Shown here: piece by piece, positions 17,933 to 27,740 of the stretch
Numbering within the stretch: the first letter of the stretch is position 1
How the letters are laid out: every line of letters starts with the position of its first letter
Assembly: GCA_002995645.1 (NCBI GenBank)
Contig: PUHO01000001.1
Location: 17,895 to 81,894, forward strand
Direction: 5' to 3'
DNA from: SAR324 cluster bacterium
GTDB lineage: Bacteria > SAR324 > XYD2-FULL-50-16 > HCM1
DNA: 64,000 nucleotides
Notes under the pieces: model-generated
Database searches by the model: none
What the model was told of the DNA's origin: nothing
Seen by the model: only the letters and a program-made list of their open reading frames with translations
Program-made: the position numbers and the translations under genes

Positions 17933-18553
17933 ATGAATACTGCCGTATTAATTTCCGGACGTGGATCTAATTTAGCTTCTTTACTTGCTTATGAAAAAGC
18001 AAACAAGGCAAATTATCGTATTGTCCTTGTATTAAGCAACGAACCGGAAGCATCAGGGCTTGCCTATGCAAAAGAAAACAAGGTGCCGTATTATGTTGTG
18101 CCTCATAGAGATTACCAATCTAAACAAGCGTTTGAAGCGGCAATGCAAGTGTATCTTGAAAAACATAACATAGAATTAATTGCGCTTGCCGGTTTTATGC
18201 GTTTATTAAGCTCTTCGTTTATAACTAGGTGGCAAGGACGAGTCATTAATATACATCCGTCTTTATTGCCTGATTTTCCGGGATTAAACACACATAAAAA
18301 AGTGTTACAAGCAAAAAAGAAAGAATCCGGCTGTAGTGTGTTTTTTGTAGATAGCGGGATAGATACGGGACTTCTTATTAACCAAACAAGCGTTCCGGTT
18401 CTAGTAAACGATACGGAAGAAACACTTGCAAAGCGTGTGTTACAAGAGGAACATATACTATTTCCCAAAACATTAGACCAAGTTGCAAGCAAGCAAATTA
18501 CGCTAGAAAACTTACAGACTAACAAACAAAGCAATAAATTTACTACTAATTGA
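17933..18553 (+). CDS. purN: Phosphoribosylglycinamide formyltransferase PurN
   Basis: This 206-residue folate-dependent enzyme adds a formyl group from 10-formyl-tetrahydrofolate to GAR in purine synthesis. It shows the phosphate-binding SGRGSNLASLL at the N-terminus, INIHPSLLPDFPG with the catalytic Asn and His, and the loop Asp in VDSGIDTG. The length is typical. It is flanked by purDE and purA at about 20-bp spacing, forming a small purine operon. Confidence 0.95.
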   Translation: MNTAVLISGRGSNLASLLAYEKANKANYRIVLVLSNEPEASGLAYAKENKVPYYVVPHRDYQSKQAFEAAMQVYLEKHNIELIALAGFMRLLSSSFITRWQGRVINIHPSLLPDFPGLNTHKKVLQAKKKESGCSVFFVDSGIDTGLLINQTSVPVLVNDTEETLAKRVLQEEHILFPKTLDQVASKQITLENLQTNKQSNKFTTN

Positions 18554-18574
18554 TAGTAAAACAAGGGTTTATAT

Positions 18575-19864
18575 ATGAGTACAGATCTTATTTTAGGTAG
18601 CCAATGGGGAGACGAAGGAAAAGGTAAAATCATTGACCTTATCTCTCATAATAGTAAATACGTAGTTCGTTTCCAAGGTGGGAATAACGCCGGACATACT
18701 GTTAAATTTAAAAACGAACAGTTTGCGTTACACCTCTTGCCTTCCGGTATATTACACGAACAGTCTATTTGTGTTTTAGGAAACGGCGTTGTTATATCCC
18801 CTCAAGCTTTACTAGAGGAAATGGAGTTAATCCAAAAAGCAGGCTACAAAGATATAAAAAAACGTATTTATATAAGCAACAATGCTCACTTAGTTTTGCC
18901 ATATCATATTGAACTAGACAAAGAATCAGAAAAAAGTCTTAAAAATAATAAAATAGGGACGACCTGTCGTGGCATTGGTCCAGCCTATGAAGATAAAGCG
19001 GCAAGACGTGGCATTCGATTTAATATGGTAGAAGACACACCTGCCTTTTATCAAACTTTAAAAGAAGTTATTACATACAAAAATAAAATATTAAAACAAA
19101 TATACAATAGCGAAACAACCATTGACCTAGATGAATGTTACGAAACATTACTTAAACAAATGGAAATTATTCGCCCTATGCTTTGTGATACAGAAATATT
19201 ACTTTTTGAAGCATGGAAAAACAAAGAATCAATTTTATTTGAAGGTGCGCAAGGCGCTATGCTAGATATAGATCACGGAACCTATCCTTTTGTGACCTCT
19301 TCTAATACAATTAACGGATTATACGGCGGCGCTGGTTTTGCCGCTACTCGTATAAATAAAATCATTGGCATTGTTAAAGCATACACCACAAGAGTGGGCT
19401 CCGGACCGTTTCCAACAGAACAAACAAATGAAATTGGAGATTTTTTAATAGAGCAAGGCAACGAATTTGGCACAACAACAGGACGGAAACGTCGTTGCGG
19501 TTGGCTTGACGCTTGTGCTTTAAAAAAAGCTATTTTACTTAGTGGCATGACTGATATAGCCTTAACTAAAATTGATGTTTTGGACGAATTGGAAGAAGTT
19601 AAAATTTGTGTTGCATATCAAGATGATACTGGCAAACAATATGATTATTTACCAAATAATATACAAAAAACTTTAATTCCTATTTACAAAACATTCAAAG
19701 GCTGGCAAAGTAAAATAGCTGGTATTACTGAATATGAGTCTTTACCGCAAGAAGCTAAAAACTACATTAAAGGTATAGAAGAAATTTTAGGATTACCTAT
19801 TTGTATTATATCTACTGGACCAAAAAGAGAAAGTACAATTATTTTGGATCCATCTTATAACTAG
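18575..19864 (+). CDS. purA: Adenylosuccinate synthetase PurA
   Basis: This 429-residue enzyme uses GTP to convert IMP and aspartate to adenylosuccinate, the first step from IMP to AMP. GSQWGDEGKGKIIDL holds the P-loop and catalytic Asp near residue 13. NNAGHTVK supplies the catalytic His. FEGAQGAMLDIDHGTYPF and TRVGSGPFPTE are classic PurA signatures. The length is normal. It is the third gene of the purDE-purN-purA run. Confidence 0.97.
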   Translation: MSTDLILGSQWGDEGKGKIIDLISHNSKYVVRFQGGNNAGHTVKFKNEQFALHLLPSGILHEQSICVLGNGVVISPQALLEEMELIQKAGYKDIKKRIYISNNAHLVLPYHIELDKESEKSLKNNKIGTTCRGIGPAYEDKAARRGIRFNMVEDTPAFYQTLKEVITYKNKILKQIYNSETTIDLDECYETLLKQMEIIRPMLCDTEILLFEAWKNKESILFEGAQGAMLDIDHGTYPFVTSSNTINGLYGGAGFAATRINKIIGIVKAYTTRVGSGPFPTEQTNEIGDFLIEQGNEFGTTTGRKRRCGWLDACALKKAILLSGMTDIALTKIDVLDELEEVKICVAYQDDTGKQYDYLPNNIQKTLIPIYKTFKGWQSKIAGITEYESLPQEAKNYIKGIEEILGLPICIISTGPKRESTIILDPSYN

Positions 19865-19920
19865 CATAATAAGCATTACGTTAGTTATTTATTAACACTC
19901 TAAAAAATTTAAGGAGTTTT

Positions 19921-20208
19921 ATGTCTACTACACTTAAAAAGTCAGAATTAATTGCTCAAGTAGCAGAAAAAACAAATGCTACTAAAGCTGACGCTGAACG
20001 TTCTATTAACGCTATTATTGAAGCTTTAGAAGATGCTTTAGTAAAAAAACAAACTGTTACATTTGTTGGGTTTGGGACTTTTACAACAGCTGAAAGAAAA
20101 GCTAGAACAGGAAGAAACCCAAGAACTGGCGAAACTATGAACTTGCCTGCTTCAACAACACCTAAATTTCGACCTAGCCCAAAACTAAAAGAAGCTATTA
20201 ATAAGTAA
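19921..20208 (+). CDS. HU-family DNA-binding protein
   Basis: This 95-residue nucleoid protein binds and bends DNA as a dimer. The family signature is visible as VGFGTFTTAERKARTGRNPR and TGETMNLPASTTPKF around the beta-arm. The gene has one of the best ribosome sites in the window (AAGGAG, 5 bp before the ATG), fitting a very abundant protein. It could be HU or the close relative IHF; the plain sequence favours HU. Confidence 0.95.
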   Translation: MSTTLKKSELIAQVAEKTNATKADAERSINAIIEALEDALVKKQTVTFVGFGTFTTAERKARTGRNPRTGETMNLPASTTPKFRPSPKLKEAINK

Positions 20209-20221
20209 TGTTCTTTTTTGT

Positions 20222-20267
20222 CCTCTTCTCTAAACAAGTAGTAATCTAATTTGTTTACCAGGAGAGG
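20222..20267 (+). other. Long imperfect hairpin between HU and hemJ
   Basis: CCTCTTCT and TAAACAA on the left pair with TTGTTTA and AGGAGAGG on the right across a short loop. No T-run follows. It may stabilise the HU mRNA end or partially separate HU from hemJ expression. Function is inferred only from structure. Confidence 0.4.
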
Positions 20268-20295
20268 CAAAATAAGCTTATTATACTATATCCTT

Positions 20296-20724
20296 ATGTT
20301 GCTATACTCTACGTTAAAAATTATTCACTTACTTGCTTTAATTAGCTGGTTTGCCGGTTTATTTTATCTACCTCGTTTATTTGTATATCATGCAGTTACG
20401 GAAGAAACACAAGGATATAAAAGATTTTGTGTGATGGAGCATAAACTATATTACTATATTATGTATCCTGCTATGATTGTAACCTTTTTAACGGGGATTG
20501 CTCTTGCTTTCAATCTTGGGCTTTTCGCCGCTACTTGGTTGCAATTAAAAATAGCGCTAGTTATCGTTTTATTAGCTTATCATTTATATTCCGGCTATTT
20601 TCTAAAACGCTTTAAACTGAATCAAAATACAAAATCACACGTGTTTTTTCGTTTTTTTAATGAAGTACCAACGGTATTGCTAATTTTCATTATTATATTA
20701 GTAGTCGTTAGACCTTTCTTTTAA
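20296..20724 (+). CDS. hemJ: HemJ-type protoporphyrinogen IX oxidase
   Basis: This membrane protein of about 142 residues belongs to the UPF0093/HemJ family, which oxidises protoporphyrinogen IX to protoporphyrin IX in haem synthesis. The hallmark N-terminal segment LKIIHLLALISWFAGLFYLP, followed by RLFVYHA, is clear, with the conserved His. Four transmembrane helices are visible. The ATG at 20296 matches family starts; a TTG at 20251 would add 15 residues lying inside the upstream hairpin. It fits with the haem-bearing FrdC encoded in this window. Confidence 0.88.
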   Translation: MLLYSTLKIIHLLALISWFAGLFYLPRLFVYHAVTEETQGYKRFCVMEHKLYYYIMYPAMIVTFLTGIALAFNLGLFAATWLQLKIALVIVLLAYHLYSGYFLKRFKLNQNTKSHVFFRFFNEVPTVLLIFIIILVVVRPFF

Positions 20725-20742
20725 TGTTTATTCGCAAAACTT

Positions 20743-21243
20743 ATGTTGCGATTTTCTTTTTTATTATTAAGCGTCTTACTATTATATAGCTGTAGCGCAA
20801 GCAAAATCAGTCCGTTAACTTTTTTCAAAAAAGGCAACGAAGCAATGCAGGCGCAAGAATATAAAAAAGCAATTGATGCCTACAAAATGGCAATTTCTTT
20901 AGACTCAAAACAACCGGTCTATTATTATAATCTTGCTGTTATCTACTATCGATTAGAGCTAAATCAAGCAGCTCTCGCGAATCTCAATAAAGCGCTAGAT
21001 CTAGATCCCAACTTTGCTGAAGCTTGGTATAATAAGGCTTTAACGCTACACAGATTAAAAGAAATAGATTCTTCTTTGTATGCTTATGAAAAATACAAAA
21101 AACTAGCGGCAAAACAATATGCACCAAAAAGCTATGTAAAACAAGAACAAAAAACAGTCAAAAAAATAGAGAAAAAAGCAAAACAACATAGCTTACCTAA
21201 AAACTTTGTACCAATAAAACCAACTACCGCTCAAAAGCCTTAA
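20743..21243 (+). CDS. TPR-repeat lipoprotein
   Basis: This 166-residue protein has a short signal peptide with lipobox-like LYSC (Cys near 17). About three tetratricopeptide repeats follow (AMQAQEYKKAIDAYKMAI, PVYYYNLAVIYYRLELNQAA, AEAWYNKALTLHRLKEID). A Lys-rich C-terminal tail ends it. It is a probable periplasmic or outer-membrane scaffold. It sits between hemJ and the polyprenyl synthase gene at 12-18 bp spacing. The partner is unknown. Confidence 0.75.
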   Translation: MLRFSFLLLSVLLLYSCSASKISPLTFFKKGNEAMQAQEYKKAIDAYKMAISLDSKQPVYYYNLAVIYYRLELNQAALANLNKALDLDPNFAEAWYNKALTLHRLKEIDSSLYAYEKYKKLAAKQYAPKSYVKQEQKTVKKIEKKAKQHSLPKNFVPIKPTTAQKP

Positions 21244-21255
21244 TAAAGTATAGTT

Positions 21256-22233
21256 ATGAGTAACAACCTAAACTTACCATTTTTAGCAGCTGATTTAAAA
21301 AAACTAGAATCTTCTTTACTCTCTCATCTAGATTCAAGGCTAGATATAACGAAAATTATAGGTAGTCATATTATTGAATCCGGCGGCAAACGTATACGCC
21401 CTATTTTATTATTTTTAACGTTATACGCTTTCGGCGCCAAACAAGAAGACGCAAACCTTGCTAAACTTGCTTGCGTTATTGAATACGTACATAACGCAAC
21501 GTTATTACATGACGACGTGGTAGATAAGGCAAGTATGCGAAGAAACAGAGTAACCGCTTCTAGCAAATGGGGAAACTCGCAAGCTATTTTAGTTGGCGAC
21601 TTTCTTTTTACTAAAGCGTTTGAACTATTATCAGATTTAAATAATACAAAATTAATGAGTCGCTTTGCTACGGTTACCAATAAATTAACTATAGGCGAAC
21701 TATTACAATTGCAAGCGACACCGTCCACCATGACGCAAGCTATTTATTTTGAAATTGTCCAAGCCAAAACGGCAATTTTAATTGCTAGTTGCATGGAGTT
21801 TGCCGGTATTTATACAAACCAAGAAGAAGCAACGTGCGCTACTTTATACGATATTGGATTAACACTAGGAACGGCCTTCCAACTTGTAGACGATGCGCTT
21901 GATTATACGGCTGATTCTTCCTTACTAGGAAAAACGGCAGGGATAGACTTAAAAGAGCACAAAGTAACGTTGCCTTTATTTTATCTCCTAGACAAGGCCA
22001 CTTCGCAAGAAAAAGAGCAAGTACAAGCTATTTTGCATAAAGACACATTAGCTACGCAAGACGTACAGCTAGTGCAAACGTATATGACAAAATATAATTG
22101 TATTGAAGACACTTTAACTTTATCGCAAAACTACATTACAAATGCGATTGACAAACTAAGAACTTTACAAAACAACGAATATATTAATACTATTATTGAA
22201 TTAAGTCAGTTTATTATTAAGCGTAAATATTAG
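21256..22233 (+). CDS. Polyprenyl diphosphate synthase (IspB-like)
   Basis: This 325-residue trans-isoprenyl diphosphate synthase should make the long side chain of menaquinone. The first Asp-rich motif is LLHDDVVDKASMRR and the second is LVDDALDYTAD, with GGKRIRP near the N-terminus. The length is typical of the IspB group. The chain length cannot be set from sequence alone. mltA begins 2 bp after its stop, so the genes are in one operon. Confidence 0.92.
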   Translation: MSNNLNLPFLAADLKKLESSLLSHLDSRLDITKIIGSHIIESGGKRIRPILLFLTLYAFGAKQEDANLAKLACVIEYVHNATLLHDDVVDKASMRRNRVTASSKWGNSQAILVGDFLFTKAFELLSDLNNTKLMSRFATVTNKLTIGELLQLQATPSTMTQAIYFEIVQAKTAILIASCMEFAGIYTNQEEATCATLYDIGLTLGTAFQLVDDALDYTADSSLLGKTAGIDLKEHKVTLPLFYLLDKATSQEKEQVQAILHKDTLATQDVQLVQTYMTKYNCIEDTLTLSQNYITNAIDKLRTLQNNEYINTIIELSQFIIKRKY

Positions 22234-22235
22234 GA

Positions 22236-23498
22236 ATGAATCAATTTATATTAAATTTAAAAAAGTGTTCGGTTTTTGTTTTTCTGTTACTTTTTTTTCA
22301 CTCGTCTATTTCCAATAAAGTAGCTAACTTTCATAATCGATATATAGCCTCTCTTGCCTCTACTGATTCGATGAAACTACTCCCGCAAGGATTTGCTCAT
22401 CTTTTCAAAAATGAAACTTTGCCTTTACAATCTTTAATCACGGCAATTAATTCTTCTTTAGAGTATTTTCAAAAAATACCGCCTTCTCGTATATTCCACT
22501 ATGGTAAAATCCCTTATACGGCAAAGCAAATTGTTGATTCACTTAACTTTTTCAAAGAACTAGCTCAAAAATATCATGGGAATAAAGCTAAGTTACTAGA
22601 AGAAATTTCAAAAAATTATTACGTATTTGGATCAAGTGCTAATTACGTTAACAAAGGCGTTTTATTCACCGGATATTATGAACCAATTTACAGAGCTTCT
22701 TTAAAGAAAACAACTGAATATAATGTACCGGTATATAAAAGACCGCCTAATTTAAAAGTACTTTCACTTGGTCGGTTTCGTCACAAACTATATAACCGCA
22801 CGATTGTATATAGACTAGCAAAAAATAACGACCTACTTCCCTATTACACAAGGGAAGAAATCATGGATAAACAAGCTCTTGCTAATCTTCACCTAGAAAT
22901 AGCATGGATGAAAGATCCTATTGAGCTTTTATTTTTACAAATACAAGGCTCTGGAATCCTTCAATTAACGGATAATTCGTATTTACGTATTGGATATAAC
23001 GGATCTAACGGCAGACCGTATCACAGTATAGGAAAGTATTTAGTAAGACATCACTATATGAAACTAGAAGACGTTTCTATGCAATCAATACATAACTTTT
23101 TACATGCAACGCCTTCTATTTTAAAACAAACTTTATTTTTTAATCCAAGTTATACTTTTTTTCGCTTAAGCCCAAACCAAGATGCCTATCCTGTTGGCAA
23201 TTTAGGCGTACCGTTAACGCCGGAAAGGTCTATTGCCATAGATCAAAGAGTGTTTCCGGCTGGTGCGTTAAGTTACCTTGTCGTTTATAATAAAACAAAA
23301 GAAGGCAAGGAAAAAACTAAGAAATTTTCTCATTTTTCACTAGCGCAAGATACTGGCGGCGCTATTCGTGGCGCAAGGCGCGTTGATATTTTTCTTGGAA
23401 GCGGTGAAAACGCAGGCGATATTGCCGGAGAAATGCGCAATTTTGGGCATCTCTATTTTTTAATAAAAAAACAAAATTACTCTTTTCAGCTTAATTAA
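22236..23498 (+). CDS. mltA: Membrane-bound lytic murein transglycosylase A-like (MltA)
   Basis: This 420-residue exported enzyme cleaves peptidoglycan glycan strands to 1,6-anhydro ends. An N-terminal hydrophobic segment (about 10-25) acts as signal or anchor; there is no clear lipobox. The MltA domain shows FTGYYEPIYRAS and LFLQIQGSGILQL. The C-terminal 3D domain has AQDTGGAIRGARRVDIFLG with the catalytic Asp. Length and motif order are typical. It joins the amidase at 8.5 kb as a second cell-wall hydrolase in the window. Confidence 0.92.
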   Translation: MNQFILNLKKCSVFVFLLLFFHSSISNKVANFHNRYIASLASTDSMKLLPQGFAHLFKNETLPLQSLITAINSSLEYFQKIPPSRIFHYGKIPYTAKQIVDSLNFFKELAQKYHGNKAKLLEEISKNYYVFGSSANYVNKGVLFTGYYEPIYRASLKKTTEYNVPVYKRPPNLKVLSLGRFRHKLYNRTIVYRLAKNNDLLPYYTREEIMDKQALANLHLEIAWMKDPIELLFLQIQGSGILQLTDNSYLRIGYNGSNGRPYHSIGKYLVRHHYMKLEDVSMQSIHNFLHATPSILKQTLFFNPSYTFFRLSPNQDAYPVGNLGVPLTPERSIAIDQRVFPAGALSYLVVYNKTKEGKEKTKKFSHFSLAQDTGGAIRGARRVDIFLGSGENAGDIAGEMRNFGHLYFLIKKQNYSFQLN

Positions 23499-23508
23499 GT
23501 TTATACGA

Positions 23509-24444
23509 TTGGTTGCACAAGAACAAAAGAACAAACTTTGGCAATATATTTCTTATCTTGCAAAACAAGAAGGAGCGATTAATATCAATGCCATTCCCAC
23601 AACTAAAATCAATTTAAACGATTGGATTTCACCTTGGTTACAAAAAAACTACCATGGTGAAATGAGTTATATGGAAAACCATAGCTTATTAAGACAAAAA
23701 CCTTTTTTACTGTTTCCCAATACACAAAGCTTCATTCTCCTTGCGTTTCCCTATTACCACCTATCGCCTTACGGCAATAATCAACTCATGCAGATTAGTT
23801 CCTATGCATGGGGCGACGATTATCATAAACGAATTAAACAAAAATTAAAACGCGTACTTATGAAAGTACAAAGCGAATACCCTTGGTTTCAAGCAAGAGC
23901 CTTTGTAGATTCAGCGCCTGTCCCGGAAAAGATACTTGGTGCGTTAAGCGGGCTTGGTTGGATAGGTAAAAACACGCTGTTAATTAACCCACAATATGGA
24001 AGTTATGTTTTTCTTGCTGAAATAGCTTGTAATGTGCTATTTAACTATTGTAGCATTCAAAAAAATCGTTGCGGTTCTTGCCAAAGATGTTTACTTGCTT
24101 GCCCCACTGGCGCATTGAAAGCAGATAGCGTATTAGACGCAACAAAATGTATTAGCTATTTAACTATTGAAAAACATACGGATTTTACACAACAAGAAGC
24201 AGAGAGCCTTGACAAGCATCTTTTCGGTTGTGATATTTGTCAACAAGTATGCCCTTGGAATCGCTTTGCAAAAGAAGGCAGTAGTGAATATGCACCACGT
24301 AACGAGTGGTTAAACTTAACCTTAGAAAACTGGAAGAATTTAACGCAAGAACAGTTTTTAGCGAATTCACTTGTTAGCCCTATGCGAAGAACGGGACACC
24401 AAAGAATACAACGTAATATACAAGCTATTTTAGCAAATACATAA
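23509..24444 (+). CDS. queG: Epoxyqueuosine reductase QueG
   Basis: This 311-residue cobalamin-dependent iron-sulfur enzyme makes the last step of queuosine in tRNA. It has DSAPVPEKILGALSGLGWIG near the middle. Two [4Fe-4S] motifs follow, CGSCQRCLLACPTGAL and GCDICQQVCPWN. It lacks the C-terminal HEAT repeats of the longer enzymes, as many QueG proteins do. No ATG exists near the N-terminus of the domain, so a TTG start at 23509 is chosen. It follows mltA by 10 bp. Confidence 0.92.
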   Translation: MVAQEQKNKLWQYISYLAKQEGAININAIPTTKINLNDWISPWLQKNYHGEMSYMENHSLLRQKPFLLFPNTQSFILLAFPYYHLSPYGNNQLMQISSYAWGDDYHKRIKQKLKRVLMKVQSEYPWFQARAFVDSAPVPEKILGALSGLGWIGKNTLLINPQYGSYVFLAEIACNVLFNYCSIQKNRCGSCQRCLLACPTGALKADSVLDATKCISYLTIEKHTDFTQQEAESLDKHLFGCDICQQVCPWNRFAKEGSSEYAPRNEWLNLTLENWKNLTQEQFLANSLVSPMRRTGHQRIQRNIQAILANT

Positions 24445-24474
24445 TATTAACCTATACTATTTAAGAGGTATTAG

Positions 24475-25371
24475 ATGAAATCTACGATTGCAATAGACTT
24501 AGGCGGCACTAAAATTGAGTATATCCTTTCACATGATAAGCTTAAAACAATTGAAGTAAGGGAACGCGTTGCTTGCGAACAGTTTAAAGGATATGAGCAC
24601 TTAGTCGATCAAATTACCGGTATTATTAATAATCTGTTAGCAAAATGCCCTAATGGAGCAGTCGTTGGTATTGGAGTTCCCGGGGCTAATAATCCTATGA
24701 CCGGATTAATTCGCAATTCTAATATACAAACGATTTTGAATCGTCCTCTTAAGCAAGATATTGAAACAGTAGTCGGGCAATCTATTTCTATGGATAACGA
24801 CGGACTTTGTTTTACTTTAAGTGAAGCTATCTTTGGTGCTGGAAAAGATTATAATAACGTACTTGGCGTTATTCTTGGAACCGGCGTTGGCGGTGGCTTA
24901 GTAATAGATAAAAAACCTTATTCCGGAAGATCCGGAATTGCTTGCGAAGTCGGTCACATGACCATTAATTTTGAAGGGATTACTTGCTGGTGCGGCAGAA
25001 AAGGTTGTTTTGAAGCCTATACTTCCGGAACGGCAACGCAACAATATTATACGTCTTTAACTGGCGAATCAAAAAAACTAGCAGAGATATTTACGTCAGC
25101 AGAACAAAACGTAGAACCGGATTTATCTATTATCCAACGTTTATACGCTATGTTAGGACAAGGTATTGCTAATTTAATTATGAATTTAGATCCGGACGTT
25201 ATTGTTATAGGCGGAGGGATTTCAAATCAACCGTCTCTTTTAACAGAATTAAAAAAACATACAAGTAACTATCTTTTTAATAAGACCTTAGAAACGCCGA
25301 TTGTACTTAATCAACGCGGTGATTCTAGTGGGGTTTTTGGTGCGGCTTTGCTAGCGCAAACTAATTTGTAG
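24475..25371 (+). CDS. ROK-family sugar kinase (glucokinase / N-acetylglucosamine kinase type)
   Basis: This 298-residue ATP-dependent hexose kinase carries the ATP motif AIDLGGTKIE at the N-terminus. The catalytic Asp is in SMDNDGLC, and GTGVGGGLVID follows. The ROK zinc motif is CWCGRKGCFEAYTSG. VIVIGGGISNQ lies near the end. The exact sugar is unclear: glucose, fructose or GlcNAc would all fit. AGAGG precedes the ATG by 6 bp. Confidence 0.87.
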   Translation: MKSTIAIDLGGTKIEYILSHDKLKTIEVRERVACEQFKGYEHLVDQITGIINNLLAKCPNGAVVGIGVPGANNPMTGLIRNSNIQTILNRPLKQDIETVVGQSISMDNDGLCFTLSEAIFGAGKDYNNVLGVILGTGVGGGLVIDKKPYSGRSGIACEVGHMTINFEGITCWCGRKGCFEAYTSGTATQQYYTSLTGESKKLAEIFTSAEQNVEPDLSIIQRLYAMLGQGIANLIMNLDPDVIVIGGGISNQPSLLTELKKHTSNYLFNKTLETPIVLNQRGDSSGVFGAALLAQTNL

Positions 25372-25441
25372 CGTGTCTTTGAGAATACTACAATTCCCTT
25401 AATAAAACAAGACTTGTTTTTTATTTTTTGTTATTCTACTC

Positions 25442-25447
25442 TATAAT
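25442..25447 (+). promoter_or_regulatory. Candidate -10 element for glnN
   Basis: A perfect TATAAT lies 44 bp upstream of the chosen glnN ATG. No good -35 was found at 16-18 bp, so it is a weak call. If real, it excludes the longer N-terminus. Confidence 0.35.
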
Positions 25448-25490
25448 GGAATTATATTTTTCAAATTCTAACTTTTTAAAAGATTATACT

Positions 25491-27638
25491 ATGACAGCAT
25501 TACGAACGAAAGCTAATCTCAAAATAGCAACGAAAACAAGAAAAATTGACGCCTCTACAGAAAAAATAGATATTGCTAAAATTTTCGGTGAATACGTCTT
25601 TAATGAAACTAAAATGCGCGAAGCTTTGCCTAAAGAAACGTTTCGCAATTTGCAACAAATCTTACGTGGAGAAAAGGCATTCTCTCGCGAAGTTGCCGAA
25701 GTGGTTGCCGTTAGTGTAAAAAATTGGGCATTAAGCCACGGTGCAACACATTATACTCATTGGTTCCATCCTTTAACCGGTAGCACAGCAGAAAAACACG
25801 ATTCTTTTTTAGCACCACTAGGAAACGGATCCATTATACAACAATTTTCAGCTAATTCACTTATACAAGGTGAACCTGATGCTTCTTCTTTTCCATCTGG
25901 TGGATTAAGAACTACTTTTGAAGCACGCGGATATACTGCCTGGGACGTTACTTCTCCTATGTTCCTTCGCAAAAATAAACATGGCGTTACTTTAATTATC
26001 CCAACAGCATTTTGCTCTTTTACTGGCGAAGCTTTAGATAAAAAAACACCTCTTTTACGTTCTCAACACACGATTGCCGATGCAGGGAAACGACTACTTA
26101 AACTTTTAAATAAAGAAACCTCTTCTATTCGTACTTTTATTGGTATTGAACAAGAATACTTTCTTGTAGATAAAGCTTTATATTGCCTTCGTCCTGATTT
26201 AATTGCATCTGGAAGAACTTTATTCGGCGCGCCACCTTTTAAAGGACAAGCTTTAGACGATCATTATTTTGGAAGTATCCAATCACGTGTTATTAACTAT
26301 ATGCAAGACGTAGAAAAAGAATTATATCGTCTTGGCATTCCAATTAGTACAAGGCACAACGAAGTAGCACCCGGACAATACGAAGTAGCACCGGTTTATG
26401 AAGAAGCTAACGTTGCTATAGACCATAATCAAATTATTATGGAAGTAATGTCACAATTTGCAGATAAACATCATTTTGCTTTCTTAACTCATGAAAAACC
26501 GTTTGCCGGTTTAAATGGTAGTGGGAAACATTGTAACTGGTCTCTTGCGACAGAAGAAAAAGAAAACCTATTAGATCCAGGTAAAACACCGCATGACAAC
26601 TTACAATTCATGTTGTTTTTAACGGCTATTATTAGCGGTCTAGACAAGCATGCTGATTTACTTCGCCTTGCTATTGCTAATGCCGGTAATGATCACCGCT
26701 TAGGTGCAAACGAAGCTCCACCGGCTATTATTTCTATTTTTCTTGGAAACGAATTACAAACTATTATTGATAATATTGTACAAGGAAATAGCCATAATCC
26801 TGAGTCTTCTTCTTCTATTCACTTAGGTACTTCTTTACTTCCTGAACTACCTAAAGATCTTTCTGATCGTAACCGCACTTCTCCTTTTGCTTTCACAGGT
26901 AATAAATTTGAATTCCGTGCTCTTGGTTCTTCGCAACATGTTGCTACTCCGGTTACTTACCTTAACACGATTGTTGCCGATTCCATTAATTACATTGCAG
27001 ATAAACTAGAAGCGGCATTGCAACAAAATACACCTTTAAAAGAAGCGTCTACAAAAGTAATTAAAGAACTTTTAACTAAACATGCACGTATTCTTTTCTC
27101 CGGTGATAATTACACGCAAGAATGGAAACAAGAAGCAACAAAAAGAGGCTTACCAAATCTAGAAAATACTCCGGAAGCAGCAAGCGCTCTTTTACGACAA
27201 GAAAACATTGACTTATTACAAAAAACAGGCGTTTTAACAACGAAAGAAATCCAAGCACGTTTTCATATTAAGTTGGAAAAATATATTAGCACACTAGATA
27301 TTGAATTAAATGCTAGTGCGGATATTGTACGCACACAAATATTGCCTTGTTCTTTGAAATATGAAGCAGTTATTGACAAGCATGCTAAGATTAGCGGCGA
27401 TTCGTCTTTGTTAGATGAAATTTCTAAAGCGATCAAAGATTGTACGCAAGAATTATACAAATTTGAAAAAGCGTATGCAACTGTTCCGGAAGATCTACAA
27501 GAACATGCAGAATACTATGCACAAAAACTAGTTCCAATGCAAGCTAGCTTACGTGCCACAGCTGACAAATTAGAAACGTTAGTTGACGATTCTCTCTGGG
27601 TTCTTCCAAAATATCGTGAACTGATTCATACAAGCTAA
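25491..27638 (+). CDS. glnN: Glutamine synthetase type III (GlnN)
   Basis: This enzyme of about 715 residues makes glutamine from glutamate and ammonia using ATP. It is the large GSIII form, not the 470-residue GlnA. Recognisable GSIII stretches are HWFHPLTGSTAEKHDSFL, GGLRTTFEARGYTAWD, GIEQEYFLVDK, STRHNEVAPGQYEVAPV and GLNGSGKHCNWSL. Upstream in-frame starts (TTG 25428, ATG 25446) overlap a TATAAT-like promoter element, so the ATG at 25491 is preferred. It stands alone with a hairpin downstream. GSIII is known from Bacteroides, cyanobacteria and some anaerobes. Confidence 0.94.
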   Translation: MTALRTKANLKIATKTRKIDASTEKIDIAKIFGEYVFNETKMREALPKETFRNLQQILRGEKAFSREVAEVVAVSVKNWALSHGATHYTHWFHPLTGSTAEKHDSFLAPLGNGSIIQQFSANSLIQGEPDASSFPSGGLRTTFEARGYTAWDVTSPMFLRKNKHGVTLIIPTAFCSFTGEALDKKTPLLRSQHTIADAGKRLLKLLNKETSSIRTFIGIEQEYFLVDKALYCLRPDLIASGRTLFGAPPFKGQALDDHYFGSIQSRVINYMQDVEKELYRLGIPISTRHNEVAPGQYEVAPVYEEANVAIDHNQIIMEVMSQFADKHHFAFLTHEKPFAGLNGSGKHCNWSLATEEKENLLDPGKTPHDNLQFMLFLTAIISGLDKHADLLRLAIANAGNDHRLGANEAPPAIISIFLGNELQTIIDNIVQGNSHNPESSSSIHLGTSLLPELPKDLSDRNRTSPFAFTGNKFEFRALGSSQHVATPVTYLNTIVADSINYIADKLEAALQQNTPLKEASTKVIKELLTKHARILFSGDNYTQEWKQEATKRGLPNLENTPEAASALLRQENIDLLQKTGVLTTKEIQARFHIKLEKYISTLDIELNASADIVRTQILPCSLKYEAVIDKHAKISGDSSLLDEISKAIKDCTQELYKFEKAYATVPEDLQEHAEYYAQKLVPMQASLRATADKLETLVDDSLWVLPKYRELIHTS

Positions 27639-27677
27639 CGATTTTCTTAATCCTGCTTTATCTCTAGTATGAGTAAG

Positions 27678-27719
27678 TCGCCTTTACGAGTATTTCTTTG
27701 CAAGTATTCGTAAGGGCGA
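27678..27719 (+). terminator. Hairpin downstream of glnN
   Basis: A 12-bp stem pairs TCGCCTTTACGA (27678-27689) with TCGTAAGGGCGA (27708-27719), with one G-U pair. It lies about 40 bp after the glnN stop. No T-run follows, so termination may be weak or need Rho. Confidence 0.45.
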
Positions 27720-27740
27720 TATACGTATTTCCTGCCTTTA

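Noticed and set aside
25428..25490. Longer N-terminus for glnN from TTG 25428 or ATG 25446
   Set aside because: The extension overlaps a perfect TATAAT, and the extra residues do not resemble GSIII starts.
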